Shown here: positions 44,102-56,190 of the stretch, one piece after another
How the letters are laid out: the number at the start of each line of letters is the position of its first letter
Numbering within the stretch: the first letter of the stretch is position 1
NCBI RefSeq assembly: GCF_000213175.1
Contig: NW_009799100.1
Location: forward strand, 248,001 to 312,000
From: Neurospora tetrasperma FGSC 2508
Lineage: Eukaryota > Ascomycota > Sordariomycetes > Sordariales > Sordariaceae
Reading direction: 5' to 3'
DNA: 64,000 bases
Program-made: the position numbers and the translations under genes
Notes under the pieces: generated by a model
The model's input: the letters and a program-made list of their open reading frames with translations, nothing else
Told to the model about the DNA's origin: nothing
The model's database searches: none

Positions 44102-44511
44102 GTGCAGCGACTGCAGGCGTGGGTTAAATCGGTTCAGCACAACAGCCCAGCCCTGAGCGGGGTGCATAACGCACTTGCCCGGCAGGCGATGCTGCAGGTG
44201 CTCGAAATCAGGGCCCTTCCTTTTCTCCACTCCCAGGGGCACTTGGCGCTTCCTCTCGAAAGCTCTCCCGCTTCTTCTCCCAATTCAACCTTCATTCTTT
44301 GGTCGAGAACCTCGAAGCAAAGGACTCTTGGACCGCACGCCAGCGAGAAGATTTTCTGATAGCCAACAACAGCCAACAAGCTTCCCGCTTCCGCCTTCTT
44401 GACATCGACACCTCTCACCGTACTCTGGTCCGTACCTACTTGCGAGAGTCGTTGATCAAAAATCCGCACTTTGCGGTTGCGCTCACCTCAGCCTCATCTG
44501 CGGCCCCGTGA
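44102..44511 (+). other. Unidentified open frame, possibly a gene fragment
   Basis: A frame ending at TGA 44509-44511 encodes SRKLSRFFSQFNLHSLVENL and TARQREDFLIANNSQQASRF. It has ordinary protein-like composition and does not match the SK family. No start or splice structure is clear. It may be the remnant of another gene trapped between SK3 and SK4. Confidence 0.25.
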
Positions 44512-44988
44512 CCGGCTTTGGGAGGCCAGACGCCTCCTAATCAGTACCGCGCGCCCTCATACGTACCTGTAAGTTATGAATAGATTACAATATTTAGGAA
44601 CAAACATCGATACCAACAGCCGGGGAAGCGAAAAACAAGTGGCTTCCATGGCTTCGGCTGCTTCGCCCGCTTCTGGCCCTCGTTTCAATTCAGCCTTCCT
44701 TGAAGTTTACACCTCACAGCGATATCAGAGACCTTGCTGTTGTACATCACGCAGCAAGCAAGTGCTCTTTCATTCATGTACACAATGTCAATTATCATCC
44801 AATGTATCGCGTCACTTCATCTCTTCCTCGCCATTCCTGCCCTGAACTTTCTATACCTTCACGTACTATGACGCGGCGTCCTTGTATACATCTCTCCGCG
44901 ATGGTTATCTGCTCTTTCATGCCATGCAACGATGACCCACTAACAGAGTCCAATTTAGTATATCACAAATCGTCCTAGGCCATCCGCC
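44512..44988. other. Upstream region of SK4
   Basis: No distinct element seen. Confidence 0.35.
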
Positions 44989-47900
44989 ATGGCCGACTAC
45001 AACACAATCAACACACAGGCCGTTTTCGGCCTCGTAGACTTTCTCAAGTCCGCCGCCGAGCGTGAGGATCCGAGACTCAAGACGTATTGGGACATCATCA
45101 GTAAGTTGCCTTTCCGTCCACTTTGCACATTTGGCGAAGATTGCTACGGAATGGTTTAACAATGATCTAGTCGATATACAGGATGATGTCTTTCGCCCAA
45201 ACACGAAGACAATTCGGCCCTTCCAAGAATTTAAGATCCCGCACGAGTTCCAAGAGTTCGGCAGAAATGCCTACGACTGGCTGGTTTTCCACGTCAGATG
45301 TCGCACCACGGAAACTGCCCTAGGGGCGATCGGACACACCAGGCCCGGCTTGAAGCAGGCCCTAATGGTTGGTCTAGCAGGACACGAGAAGAGCGACAAT
45401 AGGAGGACTAGAAGGGAGAACCCCCCAAACAACCAAGTCCTTCCTGGCCATTCCAAATCTATGGCTGAATTCTATGCCACCGAGGGCGCCTTTAAGTCGC
45501 TTCACCACCAGACGCCCGAAGCGGGAACAATCAATGATATTCCGCAGACTCGCAAAGAACAGATCCCATTTGTCCCTCAAATGGCAGAGGCATTGGAGGA
45601 TGTCACCGACTATGTGGATAACGAGGACAGCTATCAGGTCCAGACGGTCAAGCGGACATCAAGGGCGGTGTTTGAGCACATAGCATGGAGGTTGCTGGTA
45701 AGCTCTACCATAATTCCATTGTTCGTTAATTGGCATTCATGGGACCCATCTGACCACAAAAGACGTTCAGAACACGGGAATCTTGATGCAGGAGGGTGAA
45801 CCCGCCGTTCTTCCATGGTCAACCAGTTTCTACAGACGGGACTATCCCACCTTCCGAGCCCGATGGAACGATATGGTCCTGTTTCTACGCGTAAGCCAGA
45901 AAATATGATACAGTCCTTGTGGTGTACAGGCGTTGCTAACAAGACGAGAATCAGAAATCAAAAGCCGCAGTAGCCAACCTGCTCATTTCTCCGTATTGGA
46001 ACAGGTTTGCCGGTGATCCTGACAAGGAACTCAAGGTACGTGGTCTTCTCTGGCCCGCTGCATTTCGCTGTACCGGACTGACCGTTTCGAAGACCAAAAA
46101 GATTAAGGCATTTACTCCGCGGGCACCCGGGTCGTCTTACACGGGCACCCAACCTTATTGGGGCACCCTCGCGGGTTAGGGTTAAGTAAACAAATTGATT
46201 TTTTCAACCATTCAATACAGCCAAATAGTAATCGTACAGGCGCATTTCCGGACAGACCGTGCCAAGCCTATTCAACTAGTGGAACCCCATTTACTCATCT
46301 GTACACACCCCCCCCCCCCCCCGCGGCGCTCCCCCTAACCCCCACTGGGTTAGATTTGGTAATTTTGAACATACCTCGCAACTTTCTATAATTATAAACA
46401 CTAGGACAGGCTAAATTGGACCGCACACACGTAAATTGAATCGCCTCTATCACTAAAACTATTTACTAACTTTCTTGTATAAAACTGGATATTATTGCCA
46501 TTCCTGCCCGTGAATGTAAAATCATGGAATTTACCGTGTAAAGGATATTTTACCTCAAAATTACATGCCAAGGATTGAAATATGGGTGCCCGTATAAGGT
46601 TGGGTGCCCGTGTAAGACGACCCGGGTGCCCGCGGAGTAAACGCCAAGATTAATAAGAAAGGCAACGGAAAGAAAAATGAAATGCTGCGAGGATTGGGAG
46701 CCGGAGGCACCCAAGCTGCTGCTGCAGGTCGTGATGAGAACGCAAGTGAACACGACAACAGCTCATCGAGCGTCGATTCAAATTTCCCAAAAGCCACAAG
46801 AACGCCTCTATCTCAAACTCCGCGAGACCAGGCAGATCTGGTCAACGTCGGCGCCATATGCCCGCAATGTCGACATACTCTACTCATGCCGGAATCCCTG
46901 TCGCAACGAACGCTACTTAGGTGGTAGCAGACAGCAGCAAGGTGATCGAAGCCGAAGGTGTCAAAAGCCTCGAGCATGAGTTGCTTGACGTGGAAGGGAA
47001 CAAAGCCAAGCCCCAAAATACATCGCGCCAGGCAGAGAGCACGCCTCGGCAAAGTTCAATCCTTCGTCGAAGAGAACGGAGACAAAGGCGTTTGGCCGGG
47101 GCATGGAGAAGTCGACCTGCGAGACAGAGGGCACCGCAAGAAAATGATGCAGCTGAAGCGTATATTCCTCAGCCAGAGCCCAGCCCCCGGCAAGTGATCG
47201 TTCCTCCACAAGCCCAGCGAACCCACAACCCCGAGGTCTCCTACTTGACATCGCAACAAGAGCGCCACACCGAAATGGAAGGCGGAATAAGAAATGCGGC
47301 GTGTTCGGAAGCGGAGGAGTGGGATCATGATGAAAGCATCTTTGCGCCTAACCAAATGGGGGTTATTTGGAACAGCCAGCAGCAGGTGCCTGACGTCAAT
47401 GTCAATGTTGATAACGCCAGTCTCAACGGGGGCATTTCCGGAGACGACCGTATGGGAGACAACGATTGGGGACAAGGGGCCCTCAGTCTGAGCCATCTGG
47501 TCGACCCATTCAACTGGAATAAGGACTTGGCGACTCAAGCCTTTATCAGCCCAATGGCGTTGTACCCGGTTGAAAACGGTGAATTCGCGGACGATTTGGT
47601 GGACAATGCCCACGAGACCTTGGGCAACAACATGCCTATCAACCCGGCCCTGTCAGACAGCAATGCGTCTAGCTCAAACGTTGCTAGTCTTGACCCAGTT
47701 CCCGGCGAAACCGCGAACCATAGCGACAAGACCAACAACAGTGATGGCGCGTACGCGTACGATATGAATATTTTTCCGGAGGATCTAGACAGTCGTATCG
47801 AGGATGGTATTCTTCAGGCCCCCGACTCAGGAGATCAACTCGAGATGTTTGACATGGACGCTTTCATCATGGGCCCTCATCAACCCAGGGGCATGTTAGG

Positions 47901-48096
47901 TGAAGACGACCCCAGTTTCACAGCGGCCGGTTCTGTTGACTATCAACACGAGGTTGAAGATCTCAACGACGAGTTATCTGGAGACAGGTTCATCGGCTAT
48001 CCTGTCGCTGGAACCAGTGATTCCAAGCGCAAGAGGGATGAGACCGACGAAGAAGGTAGCATGAGCGAGTGCTCGCCATCCAAGCGGTTGCGCTAA
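44989..48096 (+). CDS. SK family copy 4: intact domain, tail interrupted by a MITE
   Basis: Exons are 44989-45100, 45171-45697, 45771-45890, 45955-46035 and 46093 onward. Start MADYNTINTQAVFGLVDFLK. Blocks: LKTYWDII, IRPFQEF, AYDWLVFHV, IGHTRPGLKQAL, EFYATEGAFKSL, INDIPQTRKEQIPFV, FEHIAWRLL, PWSTSFYRRDYPTFRARWND and KSKAAVANLLISPYWNRFAG. Five codons into exon 5 a 531-bp inverted-repeat element (46111-46641) interrupts the gene; afterwards the basic stretch resumes (AKINKKGNGKKNEML). That frame ends at TAG 46925, and a long frame of 391 codons (46921-48096, after a CTTAG that could be an acceptor) carries an Asn/Asp/Ser-rich tail ending SPSKRLR. How the two tail frames connect (intron or frameshift) is unresolved. 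The domain exons themselves are undamaged. Confidence 0.6.
46111..46641. mobile_element. MITE with perfect 48-bp terminal inverted repeats
   Basis: The left end (46111-46158) and the right end (46594-46641) are exact reverse complements over 48 bp, and a shorter GGGCACC/GGTGCCC pairing extends inward. Inside there is no transposase: about 430 bp of AT-rich sequence, a GGGTTAGGGTTAAG run near 46172 and a poly(C) at about 46308-46322. TA occurs at both ends just before CTCCGCGGG, which fits a TA target duplication and so a Tc1/mariner-related non-autonomous element. The superfamily is an inference from the TA alone. Perfect repeats imply a recent insertion. Confidence 0.85.
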
Positions 48097-49084
48097 CTCG
48101 CAACATAGCTTTCTGACGGCTATAAGATTCACTTCTGGCTTGTGACCGACATGCAGGTTGCAGCTAGGGAAGACATCACACCACCCTGGGACTTTCGGTT
48201 TCTCAATGAGAAGTTGAGATACAAGGCATCTCTGAACTTATAGGCGTCATATGCAAGCGCATATAGCAAATTGCGGTCGGTAGGCCGAATGCAGGCAAGT
48301 TGCCTTTATTCATGAGCTATCCATGGGCCATTTTTCGACAGCTGGCCATTTTGCTGGTAGCAAATGCGAGGGTTCGAGAAGAGTGCCATTGGGTGATAGG
48401 GAGCCAGCAGCTTGGGACTCTCTGGAAGTTTACCAGATATTTGCGTGCTTAGACACGCAAAAGAGAGGTCGACGTCGACGGTGAAAAGCTTGTTGATGTA
48501 AAGATCGGCGAGAAGATACAAGTAGGGTTATGTACGAGTTTTCTCACAAACTCCCCGCGAAGGAGCGGCAATTTCTCTGGCTCGTCAGCTGGAACTGGGA
48601 GGCACACCAGCAATCCGAGTCATACCTAGCTAGCAGACTGGAAGAGGCCCTTATACCAAGAAGATGATATTCAGCTTTTATAGAATCAAACCTTAAATCT
48701 CACTTCCGTTGCTTTTATCCTTTCCCTCGGGCTTGATCAATGTTTCAATAGCTTGCACATGACCCTCGTGAAGTTTCCCTTTTTGAGTATTTCCTTTTCC
48801 GATGTTGACGGACTCCACGTCGAAATTTGCCGAGACAGGTACTTACAAAGTTTCGGGGTGTCACACGTTCATTTGCCCTATGGATATATATCGTCTACTG
48901 CACGAACCATAGTTTCTCTACAACACACACATGAAGTTTGCAAGCCCTGCTGAACAGACGGGCCTCACATTAAAAGGACCGAATACGCCGGTGAGCATAC
49001 GGAAGTCGCTCAAAGAGCTGTCCCTTCCGGCCGCTCGGGGCAAATAATCAAGATATGTCAAGAAGTCGACTAAGGCCCTTGAAA
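48097..49084. other. Intergenic between SK4 and SK5
   Basis: No gene is supported. It should contain the place where the 5' part of SK5 was lost. Confidence 0.4.
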
Positions 49085-49832
49085 ACACCATCAAAGGCGG
49101 CCGTTGCAAATCTTCTGATCACTCCGTATTGGAATCGCTTTGGCGGAGACCCCGACAGCGAGCTAGAGGTACGTGGACTTTCAGGCCTACCTCGAAATGA
49201 TGGGCATAAATCTAACAACGACACTGTAGAGGACGAACATAAATAAAAAGAACAACAACAAAAAGAAAAGCGACAAAGTTTCGATGAAACAACGACTAAA
49301 GGAGGCAACAAGCGAGGGGGCTATTGCTGCCGGCCCTGCTTTTGCGTTTTCCGCTGCTTCTCCTCCGGATGAGATTAATGGTCTCCGGGTAAACGGCACC
49401 GAAGATAACGACATCGAAGGAAGCGAGATCGAGAAGGGCGATCCCGAAAGCAGCAACGCCGAAGATAGCGACACGGAGGACAATGATACGGGCAATAGCG
49501 ACGACGAAGGGCAAGATACCCTCGGACTGGAGTCTGAAGATGACGGTGTCTTTGACCCAGATAAAGACAAAAGCGATCTAGAAGATATTGGCGATGCGGA
49601 TGTGTTCGAGGCTGAAGCGACCGAGACAGATGGTCAAAATTCTGAGGAGCAAAGTGTGGTCGACAATCGGACTGCTCCTCAAGACCATGAGAAGATCCCT
49701 ACTCCTTATGTCGAAACACCTGGTTCAGATCGGAAACGCCTCCCAGATGCGCCGGGTACCTACCTAGTTGTCCTTTACTCCAAGGCCCATTCCAGCTGCC
49801 GGTTCTGCTCCGTAGGGCGAAGCATAAACTGA
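49085..49832 (+). pseudogene. SK family copy 5: 3' fragment only
   Basis: This copy begins at the fourth-exon block (TPSKAAVANLLITPYWNRFG), then a GTACGT donor and a CTGTAG acceptor, a basic exon start (RTNINKKNNNKKKSDKVSMK) and an acidic tail (DNDIEGSEIEKGDPESSNAE, SEDDGVFDPDKDKSDLED), ending at TGA 49830-49832. The first three exons are absent upstream. It still contains SDRKRLPDAP, resembling the basic C-terminal motif of paralogs. It is a 5'-truncated copy, unlikely to be expressed as a complete protein. Confidence 0.7.
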
Positions 49833-50598
49833 CATTGAGCTGGGGAGGAGACGTAATGAAAGGTATGTCGAATATGTGTGAACGATAGTGCTACCCCCTT
49901 GCTTTGGTGGTTTCAGTGGCTGGGTACTAACAGTTCTGCATGGGACCTATATGGCGGGGGGGCTAACCCGTTTGAGCGGGATCGATGAGATGACGCCCTG
50001 TTGGAGACAACTTTCTGCCCTGTACGCCCGGTAATTTAGGGGGGGCGGGCAAGGAAATGCGCGCTATGCGCTACCTCTAAACATTTCTGTTCACCTCGAC
50101 TTGTAGACACCGAGGACCATTTTTCCTTCCCCCCCCCCCCCAAAAAAGTTGCCTCGCCTCCCGCCCTCTTCGCCTTTCTGCCTCGTCCGTTTCCCACTCA
50201 CAACCCCTCCTTCGTATCTCTGCTAGCAGCACGGAAGCAGCCCTTTGCTTGTCGACCGACCTCGCCTGTCGACCTTGCCTGCCCACAAATTCGCTCCGCG
50301 CTCCAACGCTCGCCTGAGTGTCGAAAGTCAAAGCCAGCTTCGGATCAAGGAGTTCCGATTCCTAGGTAACTTTGAACAACACGCAAAAGGTACCTCTATC
50401 CTCCCACGTCAAATCTGATCCCATTTATCGCGTCTTTCCATCCCTTTTGTGGAGGCTTACGTGATAGTTGCTGTGTCGTTCGATGGGAATGATAGAGTGT
50501 CTGTATATACCACCTTGAATAACGGCCCGATCGTGCCATGATTAACACCGCACTTTATAGTACCCGGACCTACCCTCTTGCGTAGAGGTACTGCTGAC
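49833..50598. other. Upstream region of SK6
   Basis: TACCTCTA-type 8-mers occur at about 50082, 50392 and 50583 and a poly(C) run at about 50131. Nothing else supported. Confidence 0.4.
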
Positions 50599-51178
50599 AT
50601 GGCGGAATATGCGCCGACCGCGGCCGACATCCGCGACTTTGTCGAGAATCTAGAGGCAGCGGCGGGGTTCGACAATCCGAACCTTGGGGAGTGGTGGAAC
50701 ATCATCAGTGAGTTGTCTTGCTTGAACTCCCATCAAGTTTATCGAAGGAGCATCTAAAGAACAAAAAGTCTTGCTGACAAGCTCTCCTTGCACAGTTTCC
50801 GTGCACACGAATCTCATACATGCCAATACACGAACGATCAGACCCTTTGCCGAGTTCCACGGCATACGATCGCGTCACCGAATCTTCGGGGCCATTGCAT
50901 ACGAATGGCTTGTGCTGAATTACAAGCAGGGAACGATCAGAGAGGCCCTGGGCAGGATCGGCCATACCAAGCCTGGAATGGCTACGACTGTCACCCAGGG
51001 CATGGCGGCCCATGAGCTGTCGGGGGATGCGAGAAAGGTCCGCGTGCAGGGGGCCGACCAAAGCCCTTGCAATACAATCACATCCCTGGCGGAATTCTGG
51101 GCGGCAGAGGGCGCACTCAAGCGACGGTCGCACAGGCAACCGCTACCATCAAGTATTGCTGCTATACATCGAGAGTAA
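50599..51178 (+). pseudogene. SK family copy 6: 5' half only
   Basis: Exon 1 is 50599-50707 (MAEYAPTAADIRDFVENLEA, GEWWNII) and exon 2 starts at 50796 after a TGCACAG acceptor. Blocks: IRPFAEF, AYEWLVLNY, IGHTKPGM, SLAEFWAAEGALKRR. After SSIAAIHRE the frame stops at TAA 51176-51178. Exons 3-4 and the end of exon 2 are missing downstream. A possible exon-5 remnant lies at 52378. The existing part has no stop or shift, so a truncated protein of about 164 residues could be made. Confidence 0.6.
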
Positions 51179-52377
51179 TACAGATTGTCTAATCTTTACA
51201 CTAACCAGATCAAAGCCCATGACTCGAAGATTGTTAACGCTGTCAAGGTGCATGGCTGTCGGTTTTGTGACCGACAAGGCGCCGTCCTTGACCTTTGACC
51301 CAGTTGTAGGTAATTGTAATAGTGGAATGTATAAGTGCTAGTGTGGCTGTTGATTTAGGGGTATTTAGGGAGGATGTGCTAACACGCTTGCATTGAACCC
51401 ACCTGCGGGAGTTGGCTAGAAACCAAGAATGGGGTTGTCAACCTTCCAGCCCTTGGCGGAAGTGTACGATGTTGAGAATATTTTAAAACAATGCCGAATC
51501 TTGATTGTATTCTAGCCTAGACTACTTGACCGGTTGTCGCCGTGAAAAAGATTGTTAGGTGCCTCAATGATGCTTGATCCGCTACACACGGCGACTGGTC
51601 TGCATGCTCGATAACTCCCTTCCCGTAGAGGCCGTCTTAAGCGCCTGCCTGAAGGTTTGCTTCCTACCTACTCAGCATTGGAAAGTGTCAATGCAGGTGT
51701 TCAACTTCCTCCGATCCACTTTCTATAGCCGTCGCATTGCCCCTCCCCGATTTTCTTTCTTTTCCACCTAATCTTCTTCTCCATCATTACATCCTTCCAA
51801 ACTTCGTCAGTTTTCTCACACCCAACAGGGTTTCGGCAGCTTTTGATCGGTCGACAAAATCCAGCTTTCCAGGGCATTACGCAACTACGTTTCGGCAGGA
51901 AGGGAGCCGAACCCCGGTCGAGACGACGTCGCTTTGCAGCTTCTTTCGCTTGTCATTTTGTGCCACTCTCGTCCAAAGCGACGCCCGACCAACCGACCGC
52001 GATTGAGTGCTTGATCGCCAGTGGCTCCAAAGACTCAGCAGGTAAGTGGTCGCCCTCTACCCTAGTATCACCTTGCATTCTGGACGACCCTCCGACCCGG
52101 AGCCGAACTCCCGGAAGACATGGAAGTTTTCGCTTCCACGCTTCCTGGGCGAAACTCTACTCTTGATTTCAGCCTCGGCGTTAAGTCAAGTGTCGTATTA
52201 TCTCAACCGCTTCTTCCATCATATCAATCTATTGTCATCCTATCTGCCCGTTTTCAGCACACTCAAAGCAAATGATGTAGCGTTCTTGTGTACATAGAGG
52301 TACCTTGGCCTCCCTGACAAACATCGAAGAACGCACGTGTATCTATGCCAACTACCATGTTAACACCTAGCTCACAG
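51179..52377. other. Spacer, mostly unassigned
   Basis: No gene is supported. TAGAGGTA occurs at about 52298. Confidence 0.35.
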
Positions 52378-52530
52378 CGCAGCGAGGAGATCACAGTATC
52401 GAGAGGGAATACCGCCGACAACAAGGCCAACACGAAAATCGCCTTTCAGAGACAGCGCGACAGGCACGACAAGAACTTCACGAAGCTTCGCGAGCGTCTC
52501 AAGGAAGATCAAGCCAGTAACCCTTCATAG
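52378..52530 (+). pseudogene. Possible stranded last exon of an SK copy
   Basis: After an acceptor-like GCTCACAG, a frame reads RSEEITVSRGNTADNKANTK then DRHDKNFTKLRERLKEDQ and stops at TAG 52528-52530. The basic Asn/Lys composition and position after a splice acceptor resemble the start of family exon 5 (compare KNINERNNKKRAQ of SK2). It may be the 3' end of truncated SK6. Weak similarity only. Confidence 0.3.
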
Positions 52531-52631
52531 AAAGAAGCCTTCTTTGCTGGTGGTGTAGCGATCCCTACGAATCCTCAGGAAGCTCAGACTCTACAGTATC
52601 AAAGTACGGGGCCCTTGCCATTCCCAACAAA

Positions 52632-54645
52632 ATGGCTGACGTCGGTCCCACCATCGATGACATCGAAGGCTTCGTTGCCGAGTTAGAAGCCGCCGCACAA
52701 GTGCAAGACCCACGTTTGAGCATATGGTGGGATATCATTAGTATGTCGTCGCGCTGGCACCTCCTTCTTTGCTTCGCCAGTTTCCGACAGGAACCTTGGG
52801 CCACGAGGAGATTATATTGATACCGGCTACCTCACAGTTTTGCTGCAAGAAGACTTGGTCTACCTAGGCACAAATATAATCCGGCCCTTCGATTAGTACG
52901 TCGGCATCGACCCAAACTTCCAAGAGTTTGCCGAGGCCGTATATCAACGGCTTTGAATCCAATATGCCTGTGGAAACACAAGGAATGTAATTGCCAGAAT
53001 CGGTCCAACTAAGCCGGGAATTATGGACAATGTGACGGAGTGTATGATGCTACATGAATTGGAGAAGAAACGGCGAAGGACCCGGGTCCTATGCCCCGAA
53101 GAGAACCAGGCCTTCCCCGGCCGGATCACATAGGTAATACAGTTTTGAGCAACTGACGGTGCAATGAAGCGCCTCGCAGAAAGCACGCCCCACTCCGGCA
53201 CAACTGCGGATATCCCGCAGACGTACGCCGCTATGCTGCCGCATGTGCGGCAGATGGCGGACGTACTGGTCGATAGGTTAGTCAAGATTGACAACGATGG
53301 CAGCAAGCAAGTCAAGTTGTTCAAATCAACGTCAGGCACAGTTTACGAACACGAGGCTTGGAATATTATGGTTAGTGCAGCCCGGATATATCCAATGTCG
53401 TCATGACGGACACTTCAACCTGATAAACGGCATTTCACAGTTCATAGCTATTGATGCTCAAAAGGGGAATCCAGGTGCTTACCCCTGGGCCACCAGTTTA
53501 TATTGGAGGCGATACGACACATTTTCCGCGAGATGGAACGATCTTGTGGTATTCGTGAGGGTAAGCGACCATCAAGTATCTGGGAACGACGAAAGCAAAT
53601 CAAGCTTCCCATACATCGCAAGTCCCTTTTGAGTACAGCCACAGAGGCTAACAAAATATCCTGCCAGGCTTCCAAGGGCGCAGTAGCGAACTTGTTGATA
53701 TGTCCCCATGCCAATAGGTTTGCCTCCGATCCCGCCTCGGAACTAGACAGAAAAAGGATCAACATAAAGGGTAACCTCGAAAAGGTCGCTAAAAGGACTG
53801 CGATCGAAGCAGCTCTCGCACAACTCGAGACGGCCATGGCGAACAACCCCGGAGCAAACAGCAACACCGAGGATAATGCCACGATTCAGCCCGCCATTTT
53901 GGACCAGGCTTTGCCCCAGCCTGTCGCCCAAGAGAGCAATGTTGCGGAGCATTATGCCCCGATTGAGAGCGATGACGACAATGATGACTATGAAGATGAC
54001 GGCGACAATGACTCGGAAATCAGAGTTTCCGACAAAGTGTTTGTTGGAGTGGTAAAGGAGCTTGACGAGGAAGAGGAGGCCGCTGACGAAGAAAGTGCGG
54101 ATGTTGTCGACGCCGACGAGGATCCCAACGACGAGGATTCTGACGATATTCATGGCCTTGGTGGACGGATTGAGAGTCGAGAGTTCATTGCTGAGACCGA
54201 GAGTGGACATGCGTTGCCTATGCATCCGATGGCCGCTCCAGTTGCTGCTGGTCACAGTTCATAGGTTGAAGGTGGCCACAGCAACGGAGCTGGTGGTGTC
54301 GATCGCATGGAGATCTTGCCAAGCGCTCCCGAGCATCCAAGTGGTGGCCTACAAGCCAGCGATGCTTCAGCTCGGCCGTTGCCCGCAGGCTATCAGCACC
54401 GTATGAACAACAACTCTATATTCAACCAGGCTATCACTGATCAGTTCAGCGAGGATCATGATAGCCTCATGGCCGAGTCTTCTACCACCCATGACGTCGA
54501 CGAAGAGAATGTCGCCTTCTCAGAGAACATGCAAGTGTAAGATTACGACAACCTTGGCTACGATGATTCTCGGAATAAAAGGGGTCCGGATCTCGGCCAG
54601 GATGGACAGACTGGGGCTTCTTCGAAGCGGCTGCGCAGGCGTTGA
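52632..54645 (+). pseudogene. SK family copy 7: six in-frame stops, no frameshift
   Basis: Exons are 52632-52740, 52838-53370, 53441-53560 and 53668-54645; all phases agree. Blocks: LSIWWDII, IIRPFD, IGPTKPGI, TADIPQTYAAMLPHV, EHEAWNIM, PWATSLYWRRYDTFSARWND and ASKGAVANLLICPHANRFAS. The fourth intron is absent. In-frame stops lie at 52894 (TAG), 52954 (TGA), 53131 (TAG), 53146 (TGA), 54262 (TAG) and 54538 (TAA), yet no insertion or deletion breaks the frame over about 590 codons. The TGA at 53146 sits exactly where paralogs have the Trp of EFW. After the last stop the frame still reaches SSKRLRRR and TGA 54643-54645, the family C-terminus. Most simply it is a pseudogene made by point changes only. 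Recoding of all six stops is much less likely than of the single stops in SK1 and SK9. Confidence 0.65.
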
Positions 54646-56190
54646 GACGCAAGATATCTCGTGGTTGGTGGACGGATGTGTCAGCATATGTTCGCTCCCA
54701 CTTTTTTACTATTGAAAGTCCATTACCTACTGCCAAGCTGCTATTTCTTGGTGAGAGATGTGCTAGGTCACATTTCGGAGGCTGTTTTCGGCAAAGAGTT
54801 TTGGACAAGTAGGCCTTCAAGTTAGTCAGATGCTGCTGCCTTCTTGGAGGGAGCAAGTACTCCTTGGAGAGGTTCTCAGGCAATTTGAAGGAAAAACAAT
54901 CCTTTGTTCTTGAGTTATGTACAAGGTATGTATCTCGGTTACTTTCCCGCAAGTGCACAGTGTTTCTTTGTTTTCTCTTGTAACTCTGGAGGACCTCGGG
55001 ACCTGGGCCGAGTTCCATCTGGACGAATAAAGAGGAAGGTCTGCCCATGTAGATAAAGATGGCACCTCTATGAATTACTCTTATTTCTTATCATTCTGAT
55101 ACTTATTTTGCTCGTTTGTCGAGCCTGTCTTCTCTTGGGTTCTCTCGCACGGAACTCGTTCCATCCGCTGCGTGCTACCACATTCACGTGTTCATGATTC
55201 CATCCTCCCCGGCCATATTGTTCATGAACTCACCTGGAGGGATCTTACGGTTAGTCCTACTGTTTACGAGCATCTTCCAGTGGTCTGGATCATCCACGCA
55301 TTGATGAACATATGTGTTTCTGAACACATGTTTCCCTATGCCGTTCGTAAATATTGGGGTGGCGTCGTTCATGGTGCAGAAATCCAGCGTGACCACCCAG
55401 CAGGATATCAGCGGTGTGTAATTGTTAGCCCCAGGCCCCGTCTAGTGCACTTACAGGGGGTGTGGCTAACAGTCTTGCACAGGAGCCACATGCGACATGC
55501 AGCGGTTTGCAAGAGGGAGACGATACGGCTGGATTGAAAAGCAAGTTGGACGGAAGTTGAAGAACGGCTGCAGATGGATAGATACTGGGCTACCAGTGAT
55601 GGATGACCCTAGGAAACCTTACCCTTTCAACAACAGCCGAATCCATCCGTCGCTCTAGCAACCCTCCTGATGCGCGGGGATGGAATTGGGATGAGTTGAA
55701 GCAAGGCGCGGTGAGAGCGCGTTTGGCCTCAACACCAAAACCTTGTTCACCACCGAGCCCTGAACAGCGAGGTTGATCACGAGCAGCACTACAAATCCCC
55801 CAGCAGAGCCACTGATCTTACCACCTGGAGAGCAAAACTCCACAAACGCAGCAACAGTCGCTGACCCTCTAACTACTATAAGAATCCTCCCTCAGCTGCA
55901 AATCTCAACCTCAAAATTTCCTCCTGCAAGCAACGAGCCTCCTTCGACCACGAACCTCGACCCAGCTTTGCTAACTAAGCAGTTGACCCCGCTCACCCTA
56001 CTCACTCGAATACTTCCGTGACCCATCGCCCACCTCTACCCTTACTTCATCAACACATCGATCAGTCTCTCGACTCGTGCTTTACCACTTGCACTTCAAC
56101 GCTACTTGCAACTCGCACTCGATATTCCACGCAACCTCAACAAACGATCCATCAAGATCGTTCACTGCTTGCACCTTATCTTGCTTTCAA
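54646..56190. other. Spacer between SK7 and SK8
   Basis: A plus-strand frame at 55172-55537 (YEHLPVVWIIHALMNICVSE) has protein-like composition but no identifiable family. The right end is the promoter and leader of SK8. Otherwise nothing. Confidence 0.35.

Noticed and set aside
46170-46186. TTAGGG-like run as an internal telomere repeat
   Set aside because: Fewer than three units, inside the MITE; no array.
54482-55048. Minus-strand frame of 188 codons after SK7
   Set aside because: It overlaps the end of SK7 in antisense and shows no domain or splice context.
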